Positions 52,889 to 62,439 of a stretch of 64,000 bases of DNA are shown here, piece by piece. The stretch is from Salinispora vitiensis (GTDB taxonomy: Bacteria > Actinomycetota > Actinomycetes > Mycobacteriales > Micromonosporaceae): assembly GCF_000378825.1 (NCBI RefSeq), contig NZ_KB900388.1, forward strand, positions 1,611,947 to 1,675,946. The letters run 5' to 3'. The notes beneath the pieces were generated by a model that was given only the letters and a program-made list of their open reading frames with translations, was not told where the DNA came from and searched no databases. The translations under genes were made by a program, and so were the position numbers. Within the stretch, counting starts at the first letter, position 1. Each line of letters begins with the position of its first letter.

Positions 52889-54439
52889 ATGCACTCCCGG
52901 TCCCGCGGGTCGCCTCCGTCCCGACGGGTCGCCCTGATCAGCCTCTGCACCGCAGCCATGCTGGTGTGGCTCGCGTTCTCCAACCTCGGGGTGGCGTTGC
53001 CGACCATCGCCAACGAGCTGAACGTCAACCTGACCGATATGCAGTGGGCGAACAACGCCCTGAGCATCGCCTGCGGAACCCTCCTGCTGGCCGGCGGTCG
53101 GCTCACCGACCTGCACGGCCATCGAAAGATGCTGCTACTCGGCCTGCTGATCTTCGGTGTCGCCGCCCTGGCGACCGCCTTCACGCCCAACCTAGCCGGC
53201 CTCATCGCCGGCCGCGCCTTAATGGGCGCCGGTAGCGCACTCATCCTGCCCGCCACACTGGCGATGATCCCGGCGCTCTTCAAACGGACCGAGCAGCCGC
53301 CGGCCTTCGCCGCTTGGGCGGCGGCGACCTGGGCCGGCCAGGCGGTCGGGCCAGCAATCGGCGGAACCCTGACCACTCTGCTGGGCTGGCGGTCACTCTT
53401 CTGGTTAACCGCGCCGGTGGTACTCGTCTTGTACGTCCTGACCACCAGAAACGCACCCGCCGCACAGAAGGGCCGGGGCAGGGTCGACCTGATCGGTCTG
53501 TTGACCGGGGCCGGGGCCGCACTGTGCCTGCTCTTCGCACTGACCGAGGGACAACAGGTCGGCTTCAACAATCCGCTGATCATCGCGCTCTTCGTCGCCG
53601 CCGTGGTGCTCACCCTGGCGTTCGTGTTCGTCGAGTTGAGGGTCACCGACCCACTGGTGGATCTACGGCTGTTCCGCGCCCGCGGCTTTGACGGCGCTCT
53701 TCTCGTCAACCTGACGATGAACATGTCCTTCGCCGGCACCCTCTTCGTACTCTCCCTCTACCTGCAGGACGCCCGGGGCTACAGCGCGTTCGCGGCCGGT
53801 CTACTCCTGGTTCCGGCCGCCGGAACGATCCTGATTTTCAACGCCGTCGGCGCACGGATCGTCACCCGACACGACGCCCGCTCCCCCTCGGTCTGGGGCC
53901 TGTTCCTGGTCGGCGTCGGCTGCTTCGCCATCAGCGCCCTGCTGCCCTCCCTGTCGGTGCTCGCGGTGATCCTGGGCCTGCTCATCATCGGTGTCGGGCT
54001 GGGCGTGCTCTCCGTGCCGGTGGCCGACACCATCGTCGGCGGCCCACCGGTCGCCCTCGCCGGCGCCGCGTCCGGGCTCTACAAGACCAGCAGCATGCTG
54101 GGGGGCGCGCTCGGCGTCGTCCTGCTGACCGCCGCGACCACCCGCTTCGGTCGGGCCGACGCCGCCCCGGTGAGCACCGCGGCCGGGCTCACCGAAGCCG
54201 AATCCAACCAGGTCGTCAACGCGCTGACCAACTCCCAGACGGCCCTCGCCGTCCTCGACAAGCTGCCGCCGGGCGAGCGGAGCCTCGTGATGGCGGCCTA
54301 TCATCAGGCATTCTCGGACGGAGTGTCGACAGCCCTCGTGCTCGGTGGGGTAATCGCGGTGGTCGGCGCGGTGCTGGCCGCCTGGATCTGGCCCCGCCAG
54401 CGAAAGGGCCGTAGCCCGCAACAACCCCCGCAGACCTGA
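52889..54439 (+). CDS. MFS drug-export transporter, 14-TMS (EmrB/QacA) type
   Basis: 516 aa with 14 hydrophobic segments. Motif A is GRLTDLHGHRKML after helix 2, motif C is AGQAVGPAIGGTL in helix 5, and WANNALSIACGTLLLAGGRL is typical of DHA2 exporters. A loop with LTEAESNQVVNAL is near residue 430, before the last helix. The drug is unknown. ATG 52889, divergent from lsr2; no TetR or MarR gene adjoins. Confidence 0.92.
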   Translation: MHSRSRGSPPSRRVALISLCTAAMLVWLAFSNLGVALPTIANELNVNLTDMQWANNALSIACGTLLLAGGRLTDLHGHRKMLLLGLLIFGVAALATAFTPNLAGLIAGRALMGAGSALILPATLAMIPALFKRTEQPPAFAAWAAATWAGQAVGPAIGGTLTTLLGWRSLFWLTAPVVLVLYVLTTRNAPAAQKGRGRVDLIGLLTGAGAALCLLFALTEGQQVGFNNPLIIALFVAAVVLTLAFVFVELRVTDPLVDLRLFRARGFDGALLVNLTMNMSFAGTLFVLSLYLQDARGYSAFAAGLLLVPAAGTILIFNAVGARIVTRHDARSPSVWGLFLVGVGCFAISALLPSLSVLAVILGLLIIGVGLGVLSVPVADTIVGGPPVALAGAASGLYKTSSMLGGALGVVLLTAATTRFGRADAAPVSTAAGLTEAESNQVVNALTNSQTALAVLDKLPPGERSLVMAAYHQAFSDGVSTALVLGGVIAVVGAVLAAWIWPRQRKGRSPQQPPQT

Positions 54440-54444
54440 CCGCC

Positions 54445-54489
54445 CAGCCCAGGTCGTGTCGTCGTGTGTCAGCCCAGGTCGTGTCGTCG
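54445..54489. repeat. 20-bp direct duplication at the MFS/yaaA junction
   Basis: CAGCCCAGGTCGTGTCGTCG occurs at 54445-54464 and 54470-54489. The second copy contains the stop and last codons of the convergent yaaA gene, so this is a local slippage duplication. Confidence 0.85.
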
Positions 54490-55260
54490 GACGCTGAGCC
54501 CCTTGCCCCCGAACTCCGTACAGACGAAAGCGGGCTGGCGGGGTTTGCTGAGAGCCGGCTCGTAGCGGTAGCCGATCTCGGCGAAGTCGACGATATCCGC
54601 CGGGTCCTCGACCTGAGCGGTCAGTAGCCATCGGGCGAACGCACCACGGGCGATCTTGGCGTGTACGACAACGAACCGCGGCTCACCCGTCTTCGGATTG
54701 ATCGTCAGAAAGCGGGGGCTGACGAACCGGTCGCGGGCCAGAAACCGGGTGACGATCCGGTTGTACTCGATGGCGGCCAGATCAATGATGACGCCGGTCG
54801 GCGGCAGGCACCGGGCAACGGCATCACCCCAGAACTGGTAGAGGTTGGCATACGGTGGGTCCGGCAGGCGATACCCCAGCTCCAGCCGGTACGGCTGGAT
54901 GCCATCATCCGGACGCAGAATGCCGTACAGCCCGGAGAGGATCCGCAACCGACCATCGGCGTACGCCCGGTCGGCGGGGGTGAGGTCGCCGGCGCGGAGC
55001 CCGCTGTAGATGTCACCGGCAAAGCTGTCGATCGCCGGTGACTGCCGCTCCGGATCGGTGCCCCAATCGGCGAAGAGCCCGTGCGTTCGGGCGGCCAGCT
55101 CCGGAGAGAGCTTCATGACGGTGCCGAGCTGCTCCACCGAGAGGGTCTTGAGGTACGCCGCCAACTCCTCGGCCCGGTCCCGAAGGGCGGGCACGGTGAG
55201 GGTCGCGCCACCCTGGGGCGCCGGTCGCATCGCCTTGGAGGTGTGAATCAAAATGTTCAT
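54469..55260 (-). CDS. yaaA: YaaA-family peroxide stress protein
   Basis: 263 aa, close to the family's usual length. SKAMRPAPQGGATLT at the start, LYGILRPDDGIQPYRLELG in the centre and FGGKGLSVRRHDLG at the end follow the YaaA (DUF328) pattern (SPAKTLD, LYGLLRPLDxxxPYRLEMG). YaaA lowers free iron and protects DNA during H2O2 stress. ATG 55260. The end is convergent with the MFS gene, about 30 bp away, in a duplicated sequence. Confidence 0.9.
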   Translation of the reverse strand: MNILIHTSKAMRPAPQGGATLTVPALRDRAEELAAYLKTLSVEQLGTVMKLSPELAARTHGLFADWGTDPERQSPAIDSFAGDIYSGLRAGDLTPADRAYADGRLRILSGLYGILRPDDGIQPYRLELGYRLPDPPYANLYQFWGDAVARCLPPTGVIIDLAAIEYNRIVTRFLARDRFVSPRFLTINPKTGEPRFVVVHAKIARGAFARWLLTAQVEDPADIVDFAEIGYRYEPALSKPRQPAFVCTEFGGKGLSVRRHDLG

Positions 55261-55597
55261 TTTCGCCTCGTGCCGAGATCAAGATCTCCTGAGCATAGCG
55301 GCCCGACCGGTGGCTGCGCGGCGGCGAACCGAGAGTGCCAAGCCGACCGGCGCGCCCCTCCCCGGCCGCCTCGCCCCCACCCACCTCGACGTCAACCCCG
55401 GCACCCGATGACGGAGATTCGCTAACGACAATCCAGACACTCCGGGACCCAGCTGCGGGACATTGCACCAGTGCATCCGGGTCACTTCCAGGTGATGTCA
55501 AGCCCTCTCGGCGGGATCTTTTTCGCTGTTCGGGTTGTAATGTGGTTTCGCCACCTGCCACATTCGGCAGTAGGCTTCACCTCCTGGAGGAAGCGGT
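55261..55597. promoter_or_regulatory. Divergent intergenic region between yaaA and CDP-alcohol phosphotransferase
   Basis: 337 bp, no gene recognised. The part just before 55598 is relatively AT-rich (around 55510-55545) and holds a CCTGGAGGAAG Shine-Dalgarno for the rightward gene. Confidence 0.4.
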
Positions 55598-56242
55598 ATG
55601 CCGAGAACGACCCTTCAGGAGCGTACGACGACCACCGCCGCGCCGCCGCAGATCGTGCAGGCCGCGAATATCGTGACAGCGGTACGCACGATCGGCGCGG
55701 TCGCGGTCGCGATCGGCGCGATCATCACCCGGGATCCGATCCTGGCGGTAACCGCCTATCTAATCTACTGGGTCGGCGACATCCTGGATGGTTGGACAGC
55801 CCGCCGGCTGAACCAGGAGACCCGCTTCGGTGCGGTCTTCGACATCCTGGCCGACCGACTCTGCTGCGTCCTCTGCATCATCCCGCTGCTTCAGGCACGA
55901 CCACAGATGGTGGCGCCTATCGCGGTCTTTCTGCTGCAGTTCGTCGTCGTCGATCTGGTGCTCAGCCTGTCGTTTCTCCGTTTCGGGCTGCTCAGTCCAA
56001 ACTATTTCTTCCACGTGCACCATGGTGTCTTCCGGTGGAACTGGTCCCCGCCGGCCAAGGCTGCCAACACCAGCGCGCTGGTGCTGCTCGTACTCTTCGT
56101 GCCGAGCCCCTGGCCAGCGCTCGCGCTGGCCCTGGCGGTGACCGTGATCAAGGTGGTCTCCCTGGTGGTGGTACGGCGACTACCCAGCAGTCCACCGCAG
56201 CGCGGCCAAGCGCCCGAGCGCGGCTGGCCCCCGTCCGCATGA
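55598..56242 (+). CDS. CDP-alcohol phosphatidyltransferase
   Basis: 214 aa membrane enzyme of phospholipid synthesis. The full active-site signature is present from residue 60: DILDGWTARRLNQETRFGAVFDILAD, matching D-x2-DG-x2-AR-x8-G-x3-D-x3-D. Five to six membrane helices. The alcohol (glycerol-3-phosphate, inositol-phosphate or other) cannot be fixed from sequence. Strong GGAGGAAG before ATG 55598. It is followed 13 bp later by a VTT/DedA-like membrane protein, a likely operon partner in membrane lipid handling. Confidence 0.9.
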   Translation: MPRTTLQERTTTTAAPPQIVQAANIVTAVRTIGAVAVAIGAIITRDPILAVTAYLIYWVGDILDGWTARRLNQETRFGAVFDILADRLCCVLCIIPLLQARPQMVAPIAVFLLQFVVVDLVLSLSFLRFGLLSPNYFFHVHHGVFRWNWSPPAKAANTSALVLLVLFVPSPWPALALALAVTVIKVVSLVVVRRLPSSPPQRGQAPERGWPPSA

Positions 56243-56255
56243 ACCGGGCCGCGTC

Positions 56256-56909
56256 ATGATCGAGGCGGGGATCGCGACCTTCCTGATGGCGTTCGCCTCG
56301 GCCTTCATCCCGGTGGTGCCGGTGGAGCCGTACCTCATCGGTGCGGCCACCGTAACGGGGCAGGGTGCCCTCCTGCTGGGGGTCACCGCTGGCGCCGGGC
56401 AGACCGCCGGCAAGGCGCTGATGCTACTGGGCCTACGCGGCACCCTCCGCTCCACCCGGCTGCGCCGCTGGTTGGAGCGGCACACCGTCCGCTTCGCGCC
56501 GGAGCCGGCGGTGGAAACCGTGGCGGTAACGCCGAGCGGGACGGCGCCGAGCGGGGCAGTGCCGAGCGGGTCGGCATCGCACGGTCCGGGTCCCGGCGCT
56601 GCGGCGCCGACGGCCGTGCCGCCCCGGGCGACCGTCCGGACGGTCCTCCGCCGGTCGATCGCCGCCGTCGTCGCGGTGACCCGCCGCTGGAACAGCCGCC
56701 TCATCACCCTGCTCGACCGGCCGTTCGTGGCGGTACCGGTGGTGTTGCTGAGCGCGGCGGTCGGCCTGCCCCCACTCCTGCTGGTCGTCTTCTGCATCAG
56801 CTCGACCCGGATGTCGGTGGGCATGTTCGCGGTCACGTGTTTCGTCGGCCGCACGTTTCGATTCGCCGCGGTCAGCGTGTTGCCGGAACTCGCCCACCTC
56901 CTCGGATAG
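56256..56909 (+). CDS. DedA/VTT-like small membrane protein
   Basis: 217 aa. ASAFIPVVPVEPYLIGAATVTGQ and GVTAGAGQTAGKALMLLG resemble the re-entrant helix of VTT (DedA) proteins, with a matching second half VALVVLLSAAVGLPPLLLVVFCISSTRM. VTT proteins move lipids such as undecaprenyl phosphate across membranes. Between the halves, residues 80-120 form a Pro/Ser/Gly/Ala-rich loop with three 15-bp repeats, which is unusual. Ends at a strong hairpin. Confidence 0.7.
   Translation: MIEAGIATFLMAFASAFIPVVPVEPYLIGAATVTGQGALLLGVTAGAGQTAGKALMLLGLRGTLRSTRLRRWLERHTVRFAPEPAVETVAVTPSGTAPSGAVPSGSASHGPGPGAAAPTAVPPRATVRTVLRRSIAAVVAVTRRWNSRLITLLDRPFVAVPVVLLSAAVGLPPLLLVVFCISSTRMSVGMFAVTCFVGRTFRFAAVSVLPELAHLLG
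56526..56570 (+). repeat. 15-bp tandem repeat, three units, in-frame
   Basis: Three units each end in CCGAGCGGG (VTPSG, TAPSG, AVPSG), in the cytoplasmic or external loop of the VTT-like protein. Confidence 0.8.
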
Positions 56910-56952
56910 GCCCGTGGGGGCATCCGCCGGACGGCGGATGCCCCCACGGGCC
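56909..56952. terminator. Perfect 20-bp hairpin between convergent genes
   Basis: GGCCCGTGGGGGCATCCGCC, loop GGAC, then its exact complement. It starts at the last base of the VTT-like gene stop and lies 72 bp from the sulfatase stop, so it can terminate both directions. Confidence 0.85.
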
Positions 56953-57023
56953 GCGCTGGTCAGGGTCGACGCCACGCCCGAGCCACAGCTACCCACCCGG
57001 CCCCTCGGCGCTGGCGGCGACGC

Positions 57024-59420
57024 TCAGTCCCGGGCCATCATGGCGGCCGCCTCCCGCTCGACGTCAACGTAGGCCTCACCGGAGACATCCGCGATGACCT
57101 GCTTGATCGTGGCGCCGGTCAGCTTCCAGGGACGGGCGCCGGAGTAGTCATAGGTGACGGGTGCGCCGCGGTCCTGGCCGACGTTGAAGCCTTCCCCGGC
57201 GAGTGCGAACTTGCCGAGTTGGGTCTGCATTCCCTTGCACTCACCCACCTTCTTCTTGCCGATGAACAGCGAGGCGTTGCCGACGCAGGCACTGGGCTGG
57301 TCGGAGCCAGGTGGAGAGATCAACTTCTCCTTCTCGAAGGCGACACCGAGCACCACCTTTCCCTTCGGCACATCGATGTTCGAGGAGATGACCTGCTCCT
57401 TCTCCCCCAGGTAGTTGTAGACGTACTTCAGTCTGCCGTCCTTGAGGTAGAGGGCGTGCCCGCCGAAGTTGGAGCCCTGCGCGAAGAGAACGCCTTCCGC
57501 GTCGGGACCATCGATGACCACGTCGGCTGCCAGGATGTAGGACCGCCCCCGGATGTTGACCGCTACCGCCTCGGGAACCTCCAGCGTGTTCGGATAGTAG
57601 ACGTAGTGATCTCGCGGTGGCGCCACCTGCGGTCGCGGCGTGCTGAGCAACTCGGCGATGGGCCGGTCGTCCACCGGGAGACCAAAGAACATGCCGGCCT
57701 GGTGATACCAGAGCGCCGCCAACTCCGCGGCCAGCTCGGGGTGTTGGTCGGCCACGTTATGGATCTCGGCACGGTCGACATCGGTGTGGTAGAGCGCCCA
57801 CTGGTCCAGACCGAAATGACCCCAGTCCGCCGGTGAGCTCGGGTGCAGGGCATCGACCTTCCAGCCGTCCCGCCACAGCGCCCGGGTACCCAGCATCTGA
57901 TAGAACTGGCTTTGCTTCGCGGTCTTGGCCTTCGGCTTTTCGAAGGTGTGTTTGAAGCTGGAGCCCTCCAGTGGCCACTGGTTGAAGCCCTTGACCGTCT
58001 CCGGCAACTCGATGCCGAGGCAGTCGTACACCGTGGGCACGATGTCGGTGACGTGCGCGTACTGGTCGCGGAGCTCGCCTTTTGCCTTGATCCCCGCCGG
58101 CCAGTGCACGATCATCGGGTCGCAGATTCCACCCTCCCACGCGTCCTGCTTGAACAGCTTGAACGGGGTGTTGAACGCGAAGGCCCAACCGGTCGAATAG
58201 TGGTTGTAGGTGCCGGGCGAGCCAAGAATATCGAGCATCTTGATATTCTCGTCGATATTGCTCGGGACACCGTTGAAGAACGTGTTCTCATTGACGGCAC
58301 CGTCTGCCCCTCCCTCACCTGACGCTCCGTTGTCGGAGATCACGAAGATGAGGGTGTTGTCCAGCTCTCCGGTCTCCTCGAGGTAGGCGATCAGTCGGCC
58401 GATCTCGTGGTCGGCGTAGCTGGAGAAGCCGGCGAAGACCTCCGCCATCCGGATCTGCAGCTTCTTCTCGTCGGCACTGAGCGAATCCCACGGCCGTACG
58501 TCGCTCTGGGCGGGCGAGGGTTTGCCATCCGCGCTGCGTACGTCGCTGAGCGGGTTGATCGGTGAGAGCTCGGTGCCCTTCGGGAGGATCCCCAGCTTGA
58601 TCTGCTTCGCCAGGATCTTCTCGCGGATCGCCTCGTACCCCATGTCGAACTTGCCCTTGTACTTGTCGGCCCAGGCCTTCGGTACGTGGTGCGGGGCGTG
58701 GTTCGCCCCGGGGCAGAAGTACATGAAGAAGGGGCGCTCCGGTGCGACCTGCTTGGCGTCACCGATCATGCCGATCGCCCGGTCGACGAGGTCGGCGGTG
58801 AGCAGGTATCCGTCCTTGCCCTCCTTCCAGTCGTCCACGCTGACCGGGTCGGCGGGCTGGTCGATGAACTGCTGGTCCTGAACGAGGTTCGGGTAGTACT
58901 GGTTGGCCTCTCCGCCGAGGAAGCCGTAGAAGCGTTCGAAGCCCCGGTGGGTGGGCCAGTTCCGCTTGGAGGAGGCCATGTTGGTCTCATCCTCGGCGAC
59001 ACAGTGCCACTTGCCCAGCGCGTAGGTGTTGTAGCCCCGGTCGCTGAGGATCTCCCCGATGAGCGCCGCCTCCCCGGGGATATGCCCGTTCATCCCCGGG
59101 AATCCCTGGGTCGCCTCTGCGACGCAGGACATGCCGACGGTGGTGTGGTTGCGTCCGCTCAGCAGCGCGGCCCGGGTGGGTGAGCAGAGCGCGGTGGTGT
59201 GGAACTGGGTGTACTTCAGTCCGTTGTTGGCGAGCTTGCTCATGTTCGGCATCTCGATGGGCCCACCGAAGAAGTCCCAGGAGCCGAAGCCCGTGTCGTC
59301 CCAGACCAGGAACAACACGTTCGGCGCGCCTTTCGGGGCCTGGGGTTGGGCGTAGGGGTCCCAGTCCGGCGTCGAGTCTTTGGCGCCCAGGTTGATAACA
59401 CCCTTGAACGTTTTACTCAT
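57024..59420 (-). CDS. Type I arylsulfatase (formylglycine-dependent)
   Basis: 798 aa sulfatase/alkaline-phosphatase fold enzyme, large-size class. Metal site at NVLFLVWDDTGFGSWDFFGG, the modification motif TALCSPTRAALLSGRNH with CxPxR, GKWHC, and ISDNGASGEGG for the second metal site. A C-terminal beta-rich domain (residues 640-780) is typical of the long arylsulfatases. The Cys must be changed to formylglycine, and the matching FGE gene lies at 62900-63832. No signal peptide is seen, so it may be cytoplasmic or exported unusually. AAGGAGAAG precedes ATG 59420. Probably first in a leftward unit ending at the hairpin. Confidence 0.95.
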   Translation of the reverse strand: MSKTFKGVINLGAKDSTPDWDPYAQPQAPKGAPNVLFLVWDDTGFGSWDFFGGPIEMPNMSKLANNGLKYTQFHTTALCSPTRAALLSGRNHTTVGMSCVAEATQGFPGMNGHIPGEAALIGEILSDRGYNTYALGKWHCVAEDETNMASSKRNWPTHRGFERFYGFLGGEANQYYPNLVQDQQFIDQPADPVSVDDWKEGKDGYLLTADLVDRAIGMIGDAKQVAPERPFFMYFCPGANHAPHHVPKAWADKYKGKFDMGYEAIREKILAKQIKLGILPKGTELSPINPLSDVRSADGKPSPAQSDVRPWDSLSADEKKLQIRMAEVFAGFSSYADHEIGRLIAYLEETGELDNTLIFVISDNGASGEGGADGAVNENTFFNGVPSNIDENIKMLDILGSPGTYNHYSTGWAFAFNTPFKLFKQDAWEGGICDPMIVHWPAGIKAKGELRDQYAHVTDIVPTVYDCLGIELPETVKGFNQWPLEGSSFKHTFEKPKAKTAKQSQFYQMLGTRALWRDGWKVDALHPSSPADWGHFGLDQWALYHTDVDRAEIHNVADQHPELAAELAALWYHQAGMFFGLPVDDRPIAELLSTPRPQVAPPRDHYVYYPNTLEVPEAVAVNIRGRSYILAADVVIDGPDAEGVLFAQGSNFGGHALYLKDGRLKYVYNYLGEKEQVISSNIDVPKGKVVLGVAFEKEKLISPPGSDQPSACVGNASLFIGKKKVGECKGMQTQLGKFALAGEGFNVGQDRGAPVTYDYSGARPWKLTGATIKQVIADVSGEAYVDVEREAAAMMARD

Positions 59421-59481
59421 GAACGGCTTCTCCTTCTCCCGCGTCAGGGGCGGGAAACGCGACCTGTCCGTACTTTCCCGA

Positions 59482-60156
59482 TCAACTCTTCGCGGTGTCG
59501 GATGGCGCCACCTGGCCGGTGACCAACATTCGGATGCTCACCAGGAGAACCCAGGCCGGGAAGATGAGCGTGAACCAGAGGTTCTGGTTGGTAAAGATCA
59601 AGAGCAGCACGGCCAGAATGTAGGTCAGGATCCAGAGCCACTTCGGCATCAGGCGGGTCTTCATCCCCACCGTTCCGAGCGCGATCATGAACACCGCCGC
59701 CATGCGTACCGCGTAGATCCCACTCGCCTCGAGCATGATCGAGCGACCAAACCCGACCGTCTCGGCACCCAAAGACTGGGACCCACCTTCGGGAACTCCA
59801 TCCACAATGGCGCCCGCTACCACGACGGCGACGAATATCATGGCCAGGAAGAGAACCCCGCTACCGATGAGCAGGGTGGAGAAGAACCAGTCCCCCAAGT
59901 TGCCCATGTACTCGCGCACCACGCCCATGAACCAGAGAAAGAAGATTCCGGCGAACGGGATCAGGAACAACGCCACCCGCATCCGGCCAGCTTCTTGCCG
60001 CACCCACTCCACATCGGCGAAAGGCTCCTTCGGGAGCGCCGACCGAAGGAGGATGATACTGATGGCGAAGACCACAGCGAAAAGTATGCCCGCGATCGCG
60101 ACCCCGCGCGGATTTCGGAGCGCCCGAAACGTTTCTTGATCAGAACTCTTGCCCAT
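59482..60156 (-). CDS. Membrane protein, unknown, next to sulfatase
   Basis: 224 aa with six hydrophobic segments (residues 20-40, 62-80, 92-118, 137-155, 165-183, 190-208). No recognised family. The FFLWFMGVVREYMG and MPKWLWILTYILAVLLLIFTNQN segments resemble small actinomycete integral proteins found beside sulfatases or DUF2254 genes. ATG 60156 has GAAGG 9 bp before it; a GTG 9 bp earlier is possible. It is 61 bp before the sulfatase start, in the same direction, so probably in its operon. Confidence 0.75.
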   Translation of the reverse strand: MGKSSDQETFRALRNPRGVAIAGILFAVVFAISIILLRSALPKEPFADVEWVRQEAGRMRVALFLIPFAGIFFLWFMGVVREYMGNLGDWFFSTLLIGSGVLFLAMIFVAVVVAGAIVDGVPEGGSQSLGAETVGFGRSIMLEASGIYAVRMAAVFMIALGTVGMKTRLMPKWLWILTYILAVLLLIFTNQNLWFTLIFPAWVLLVSIRMLVTGQVAPSDTAKS

Positions 60157-60288
60157 CGGCGACACCCTTCACCAGCCGTTTCAACGGTCCTATGGAATGC
60201 ACACCCCTCCTTTTCTCGTTCTACCAGAGAACGGGGCACCCAGTGGCCGGAATGCGTCCGGCCCCGAGCTGGGCTCGGGACCGCAGCC

Positions 60289-61554
60289 TCAGCCCCGACC
60301 CGGACCGCCGATTCCCTGCCGGTCCGGCACCACGGCCCGGTCGTGGTCGACCTTGCCCCCGAAGCTCGCGGCCAGGGTCTGATCAAGCCGGTCAAGCTCG
60401 GCGTCCACCGCCGGTCGCCGGTCGGCCGGAAGCACCTCGCGAAGGTCTTCGAGCATGGCGCGGAGCCGCCGCATCACCTGGACGGAGCTGGCCCCGTACT
60501 CGCGGATCTCGGTGACCGCGAGAGTGAGGTAGTCCTCCCACGTCCGGCCGGGCACAGTCAGCCGTGGCTGGCCGGATTCGTCGCAATACCGCATCGTGCC
60601 GAGGGGCTGCGCCCCGATCATCCGGAGCAGCTCCTCCAAGTAGTCCATCATCTGCACCGCTGTTGTCGGATCGTTGATGGCCGAGGAGAGCGCCCGCGCC
60701 GCGCTGTCCACCAGAATCCGTACCGGAAAGGCCGGATCACGCTCGATGGTCCGCTCGATCCCCAGGGCCACCATGGCGTGGATCTGCTTGGTGGAGTCGC
60801 CCGACGGCTTCGCTCCGAATATCTCCATCACGGGTTGTCCGGCGATGATGTAGTCCCCGGCCGCCACCTTTGACCGAAGCTGACAGCCGTGCTGGCTGGC
60901 CCAACGAACCAGGGCCGCCTCATTCAGCGCCTGCACCGACCCGGATCGTTGGGCCCCGAGCACCACGGTTGGTTCCCCGGCCGACTCCTCCTGGGTCACC
61001 ACCGACCCGCCCGACTGGTCGCGCGCCGCCATCAGCTTCCGGGCGGTTTTGGTCACGTCGGCGGCGACCGCCACCGGTCGTAGTTGATGCACCAGATGGT
61101 TGAGGAAGACCACGAAGAGCACGAAGCTAACGATGAGGAAAATCCCCGAAATGCCGACACCGAGCGGCGGAATCTCCGCTGACCCACCAAGAGCCAGGAG
61201 CGTGAAAGCGAAGGAGACGGTCCCGAGGATAAACGTCACGACGGCTAGGTGGAATCGGTCCCGGTACAACAACCGCAGGTAGCGCGGAAAACTGTCGGCG
61301 TGGAGTTCGAGTACGACCACGCTCACGGCCACCACAAATCCGGCCAACACCCCGGCGACCTCGACCACGATCGTGAGGAGTTCCTGCGCCGCGGACGGCT
61401 CGAACTCCCACGCCGACGGCAGGGTGATGACGGCGTCGACCTCGCGGACCACGAGGGCGAGCAGCCCTCCCACCACCAGCCCCAGCAGCGGGAAGAACCA
61501 CATGCTCCCCACCAGGTTCTGGCGGATTCGGAAGAACTTCGCCCACAGCATCAT
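60289..61554 (-). CDS. DUF2254-family membrane protein
   Basis: 421 aa. Four membrane segments lie in residues 15-165 (SMWFFPLLGLVVGGLLALVV, VEVAGVLAGFVVAVSVVVLELHADSFP, FILGTVSFAFTLLAL, GIFLIVSFVLFVVFLNHLVHQL). The soluble part has the DUF2254 hallmark ERTIERDPAFPVRILVDSAARALSSAINDPTTAVQMMDYL. Function unknown. GAGGAG lies 4-5 bp before the ATG pair at 61554. It is 132 bp upstream of the other membrane gene, same strand. Confidence 0.9.
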   Translation of the reverse strand: MMLWAKFFRIRQNLVGSMWFFPLLGLVVGGLLALVVREVDAVITLPSAWEFEPSAAQELLTIVVEVAGVLAGFVVAVSVVVLELHADSFPRYLRLLYRDRFHLAVVTFILGTVSFAFTLLALGGSAEIPPLGVGISGIFLIVSFVLFVVFLNHLVHQLRPVAVAADVTKTARKLMAARDQSGGSVVTQEESAGEPTVVLGAQRSGSVQALNEAALVRWASQHGCQLRSKVAAGDYIIAGQPVMEIFGAKPSGDSTKQIHAMVALGIERTIERDPAFPVRILVDSAARALSSAINDPTTAVQMMDYLEELLRMIGAQPLGTMRYCDESGQPRLTVPGRTWEDYLTLAVTEIREYGASSVQVMRRLRAMLEDLREVLPADRRPAVDAELDRLDQTLAASFGGKVDHDRAVVPDRQGIGGPGRG

Positions 61555-61755
61555 CGAACTCCTCACCGCTTCGGGTAGGGACCCGACCGGAGCGTGCTGA
61601 CGACCCGCCGCCGCGTTGCCTCCGGGCAGCCACGGCGGCCCGCAGCGGGCCGGCACCGCCCTGGGGCCAAGCGGCTAACTGTGAGCCTTCCACACGTATC
61701 GACTGAGCTTGGGTGGAACCAGCATTTCGGCTGCGGCGGACCGCTCGTCCCCGCG

Positions 61756-62265
61756 CTACCGCACGCAGGCGTAGCGGACGGTGTCCAGCCGGTGGCCGCT
61801 GATCTCGTAGCTGCCGGTCGACCCGTCTAGGACGAATCCCCGGCGCTCGTAGAACCTTCGGGAGCCGTGGTTCGCCGCGGCGCACCAGAGCCGGACAACC
61901 GCTGCGTCGAGTTGGGCGATGGCGGCGTCCAGCAGGACCGCGCCGATCCCCTGCCCCTGAACGTCCGGCAGCACGTAGATCGCGTAGATCTCGGCGAGTA
62001 GCGGATCCTGCCGGTCCGGTCCGGCCATCACCACGCCGACGACGCGGCCCGGGGTGAACGCCAGCAGCATGGTCGGGGCCCGGTCCCGCCGGCTGCGGAA
62101 GCGCCGAGCCCAGTCCGCCTCGTCCAGGGACGCCAGTACCTCGGTGGGCAGGAGTTCCGCGTAGGCGGCACGCCAACTCCGCACGTAGACCGCCGCGATC
62201 GCCGCCGCGTCCTCGGCGGTGGCCGGCCGGATCGCGACGCCGCCGGCCGATGCTGAGCCATTCAT
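61756..62265 (-). CDS. GNAT-family N-acetyltransferase
   Basis: 169 aa. VAIRPATAEDAAAIAAVYVRSWRAAYAELL is the GNAT N-terminus; EIYAIYVLPDVQGQGIGAVLLDAAI has the acetyl-CoA loop QGQGIG; NHGSRRFYERRGFV closes the core. The normal length is about 170. ATG 62265; the longer frame upstream runs antisense to the next gene. Acceptor unknown. Confidence 0.92.
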   Translation of the reverse strand: MNGSASAGGVAIRPATAEDAAAIAAVYVRSWRAAYAELLPTEVLASLDEADWARRFRSRRDRAPTMLLAFTPGRVVGVVMAGPDRQDPLLAEIYAIYVLPDVQGQGIGAVLLDAAIAQLDAAVVRLWCAAANHGSRRFYERRGFVLDGSTGSYEISGHRLDTVRYACVR

Positions 62266-62439
62266 GGTCACGATCGTGCCCCATCCGAGATCACCCCCCG
62301 AGTAGGGCCCCGTACCACCGGTGTCGGTGCGTTGGGCGATTCCCGCGGCGAGGTAACGCATCGGTGCCAGACTGTGAAGCACGGAGGGGAAGGAGGGTCC
62401 CTCCCTCCCGGCCCGGACCACACCGATTGCGGAGGCAGG

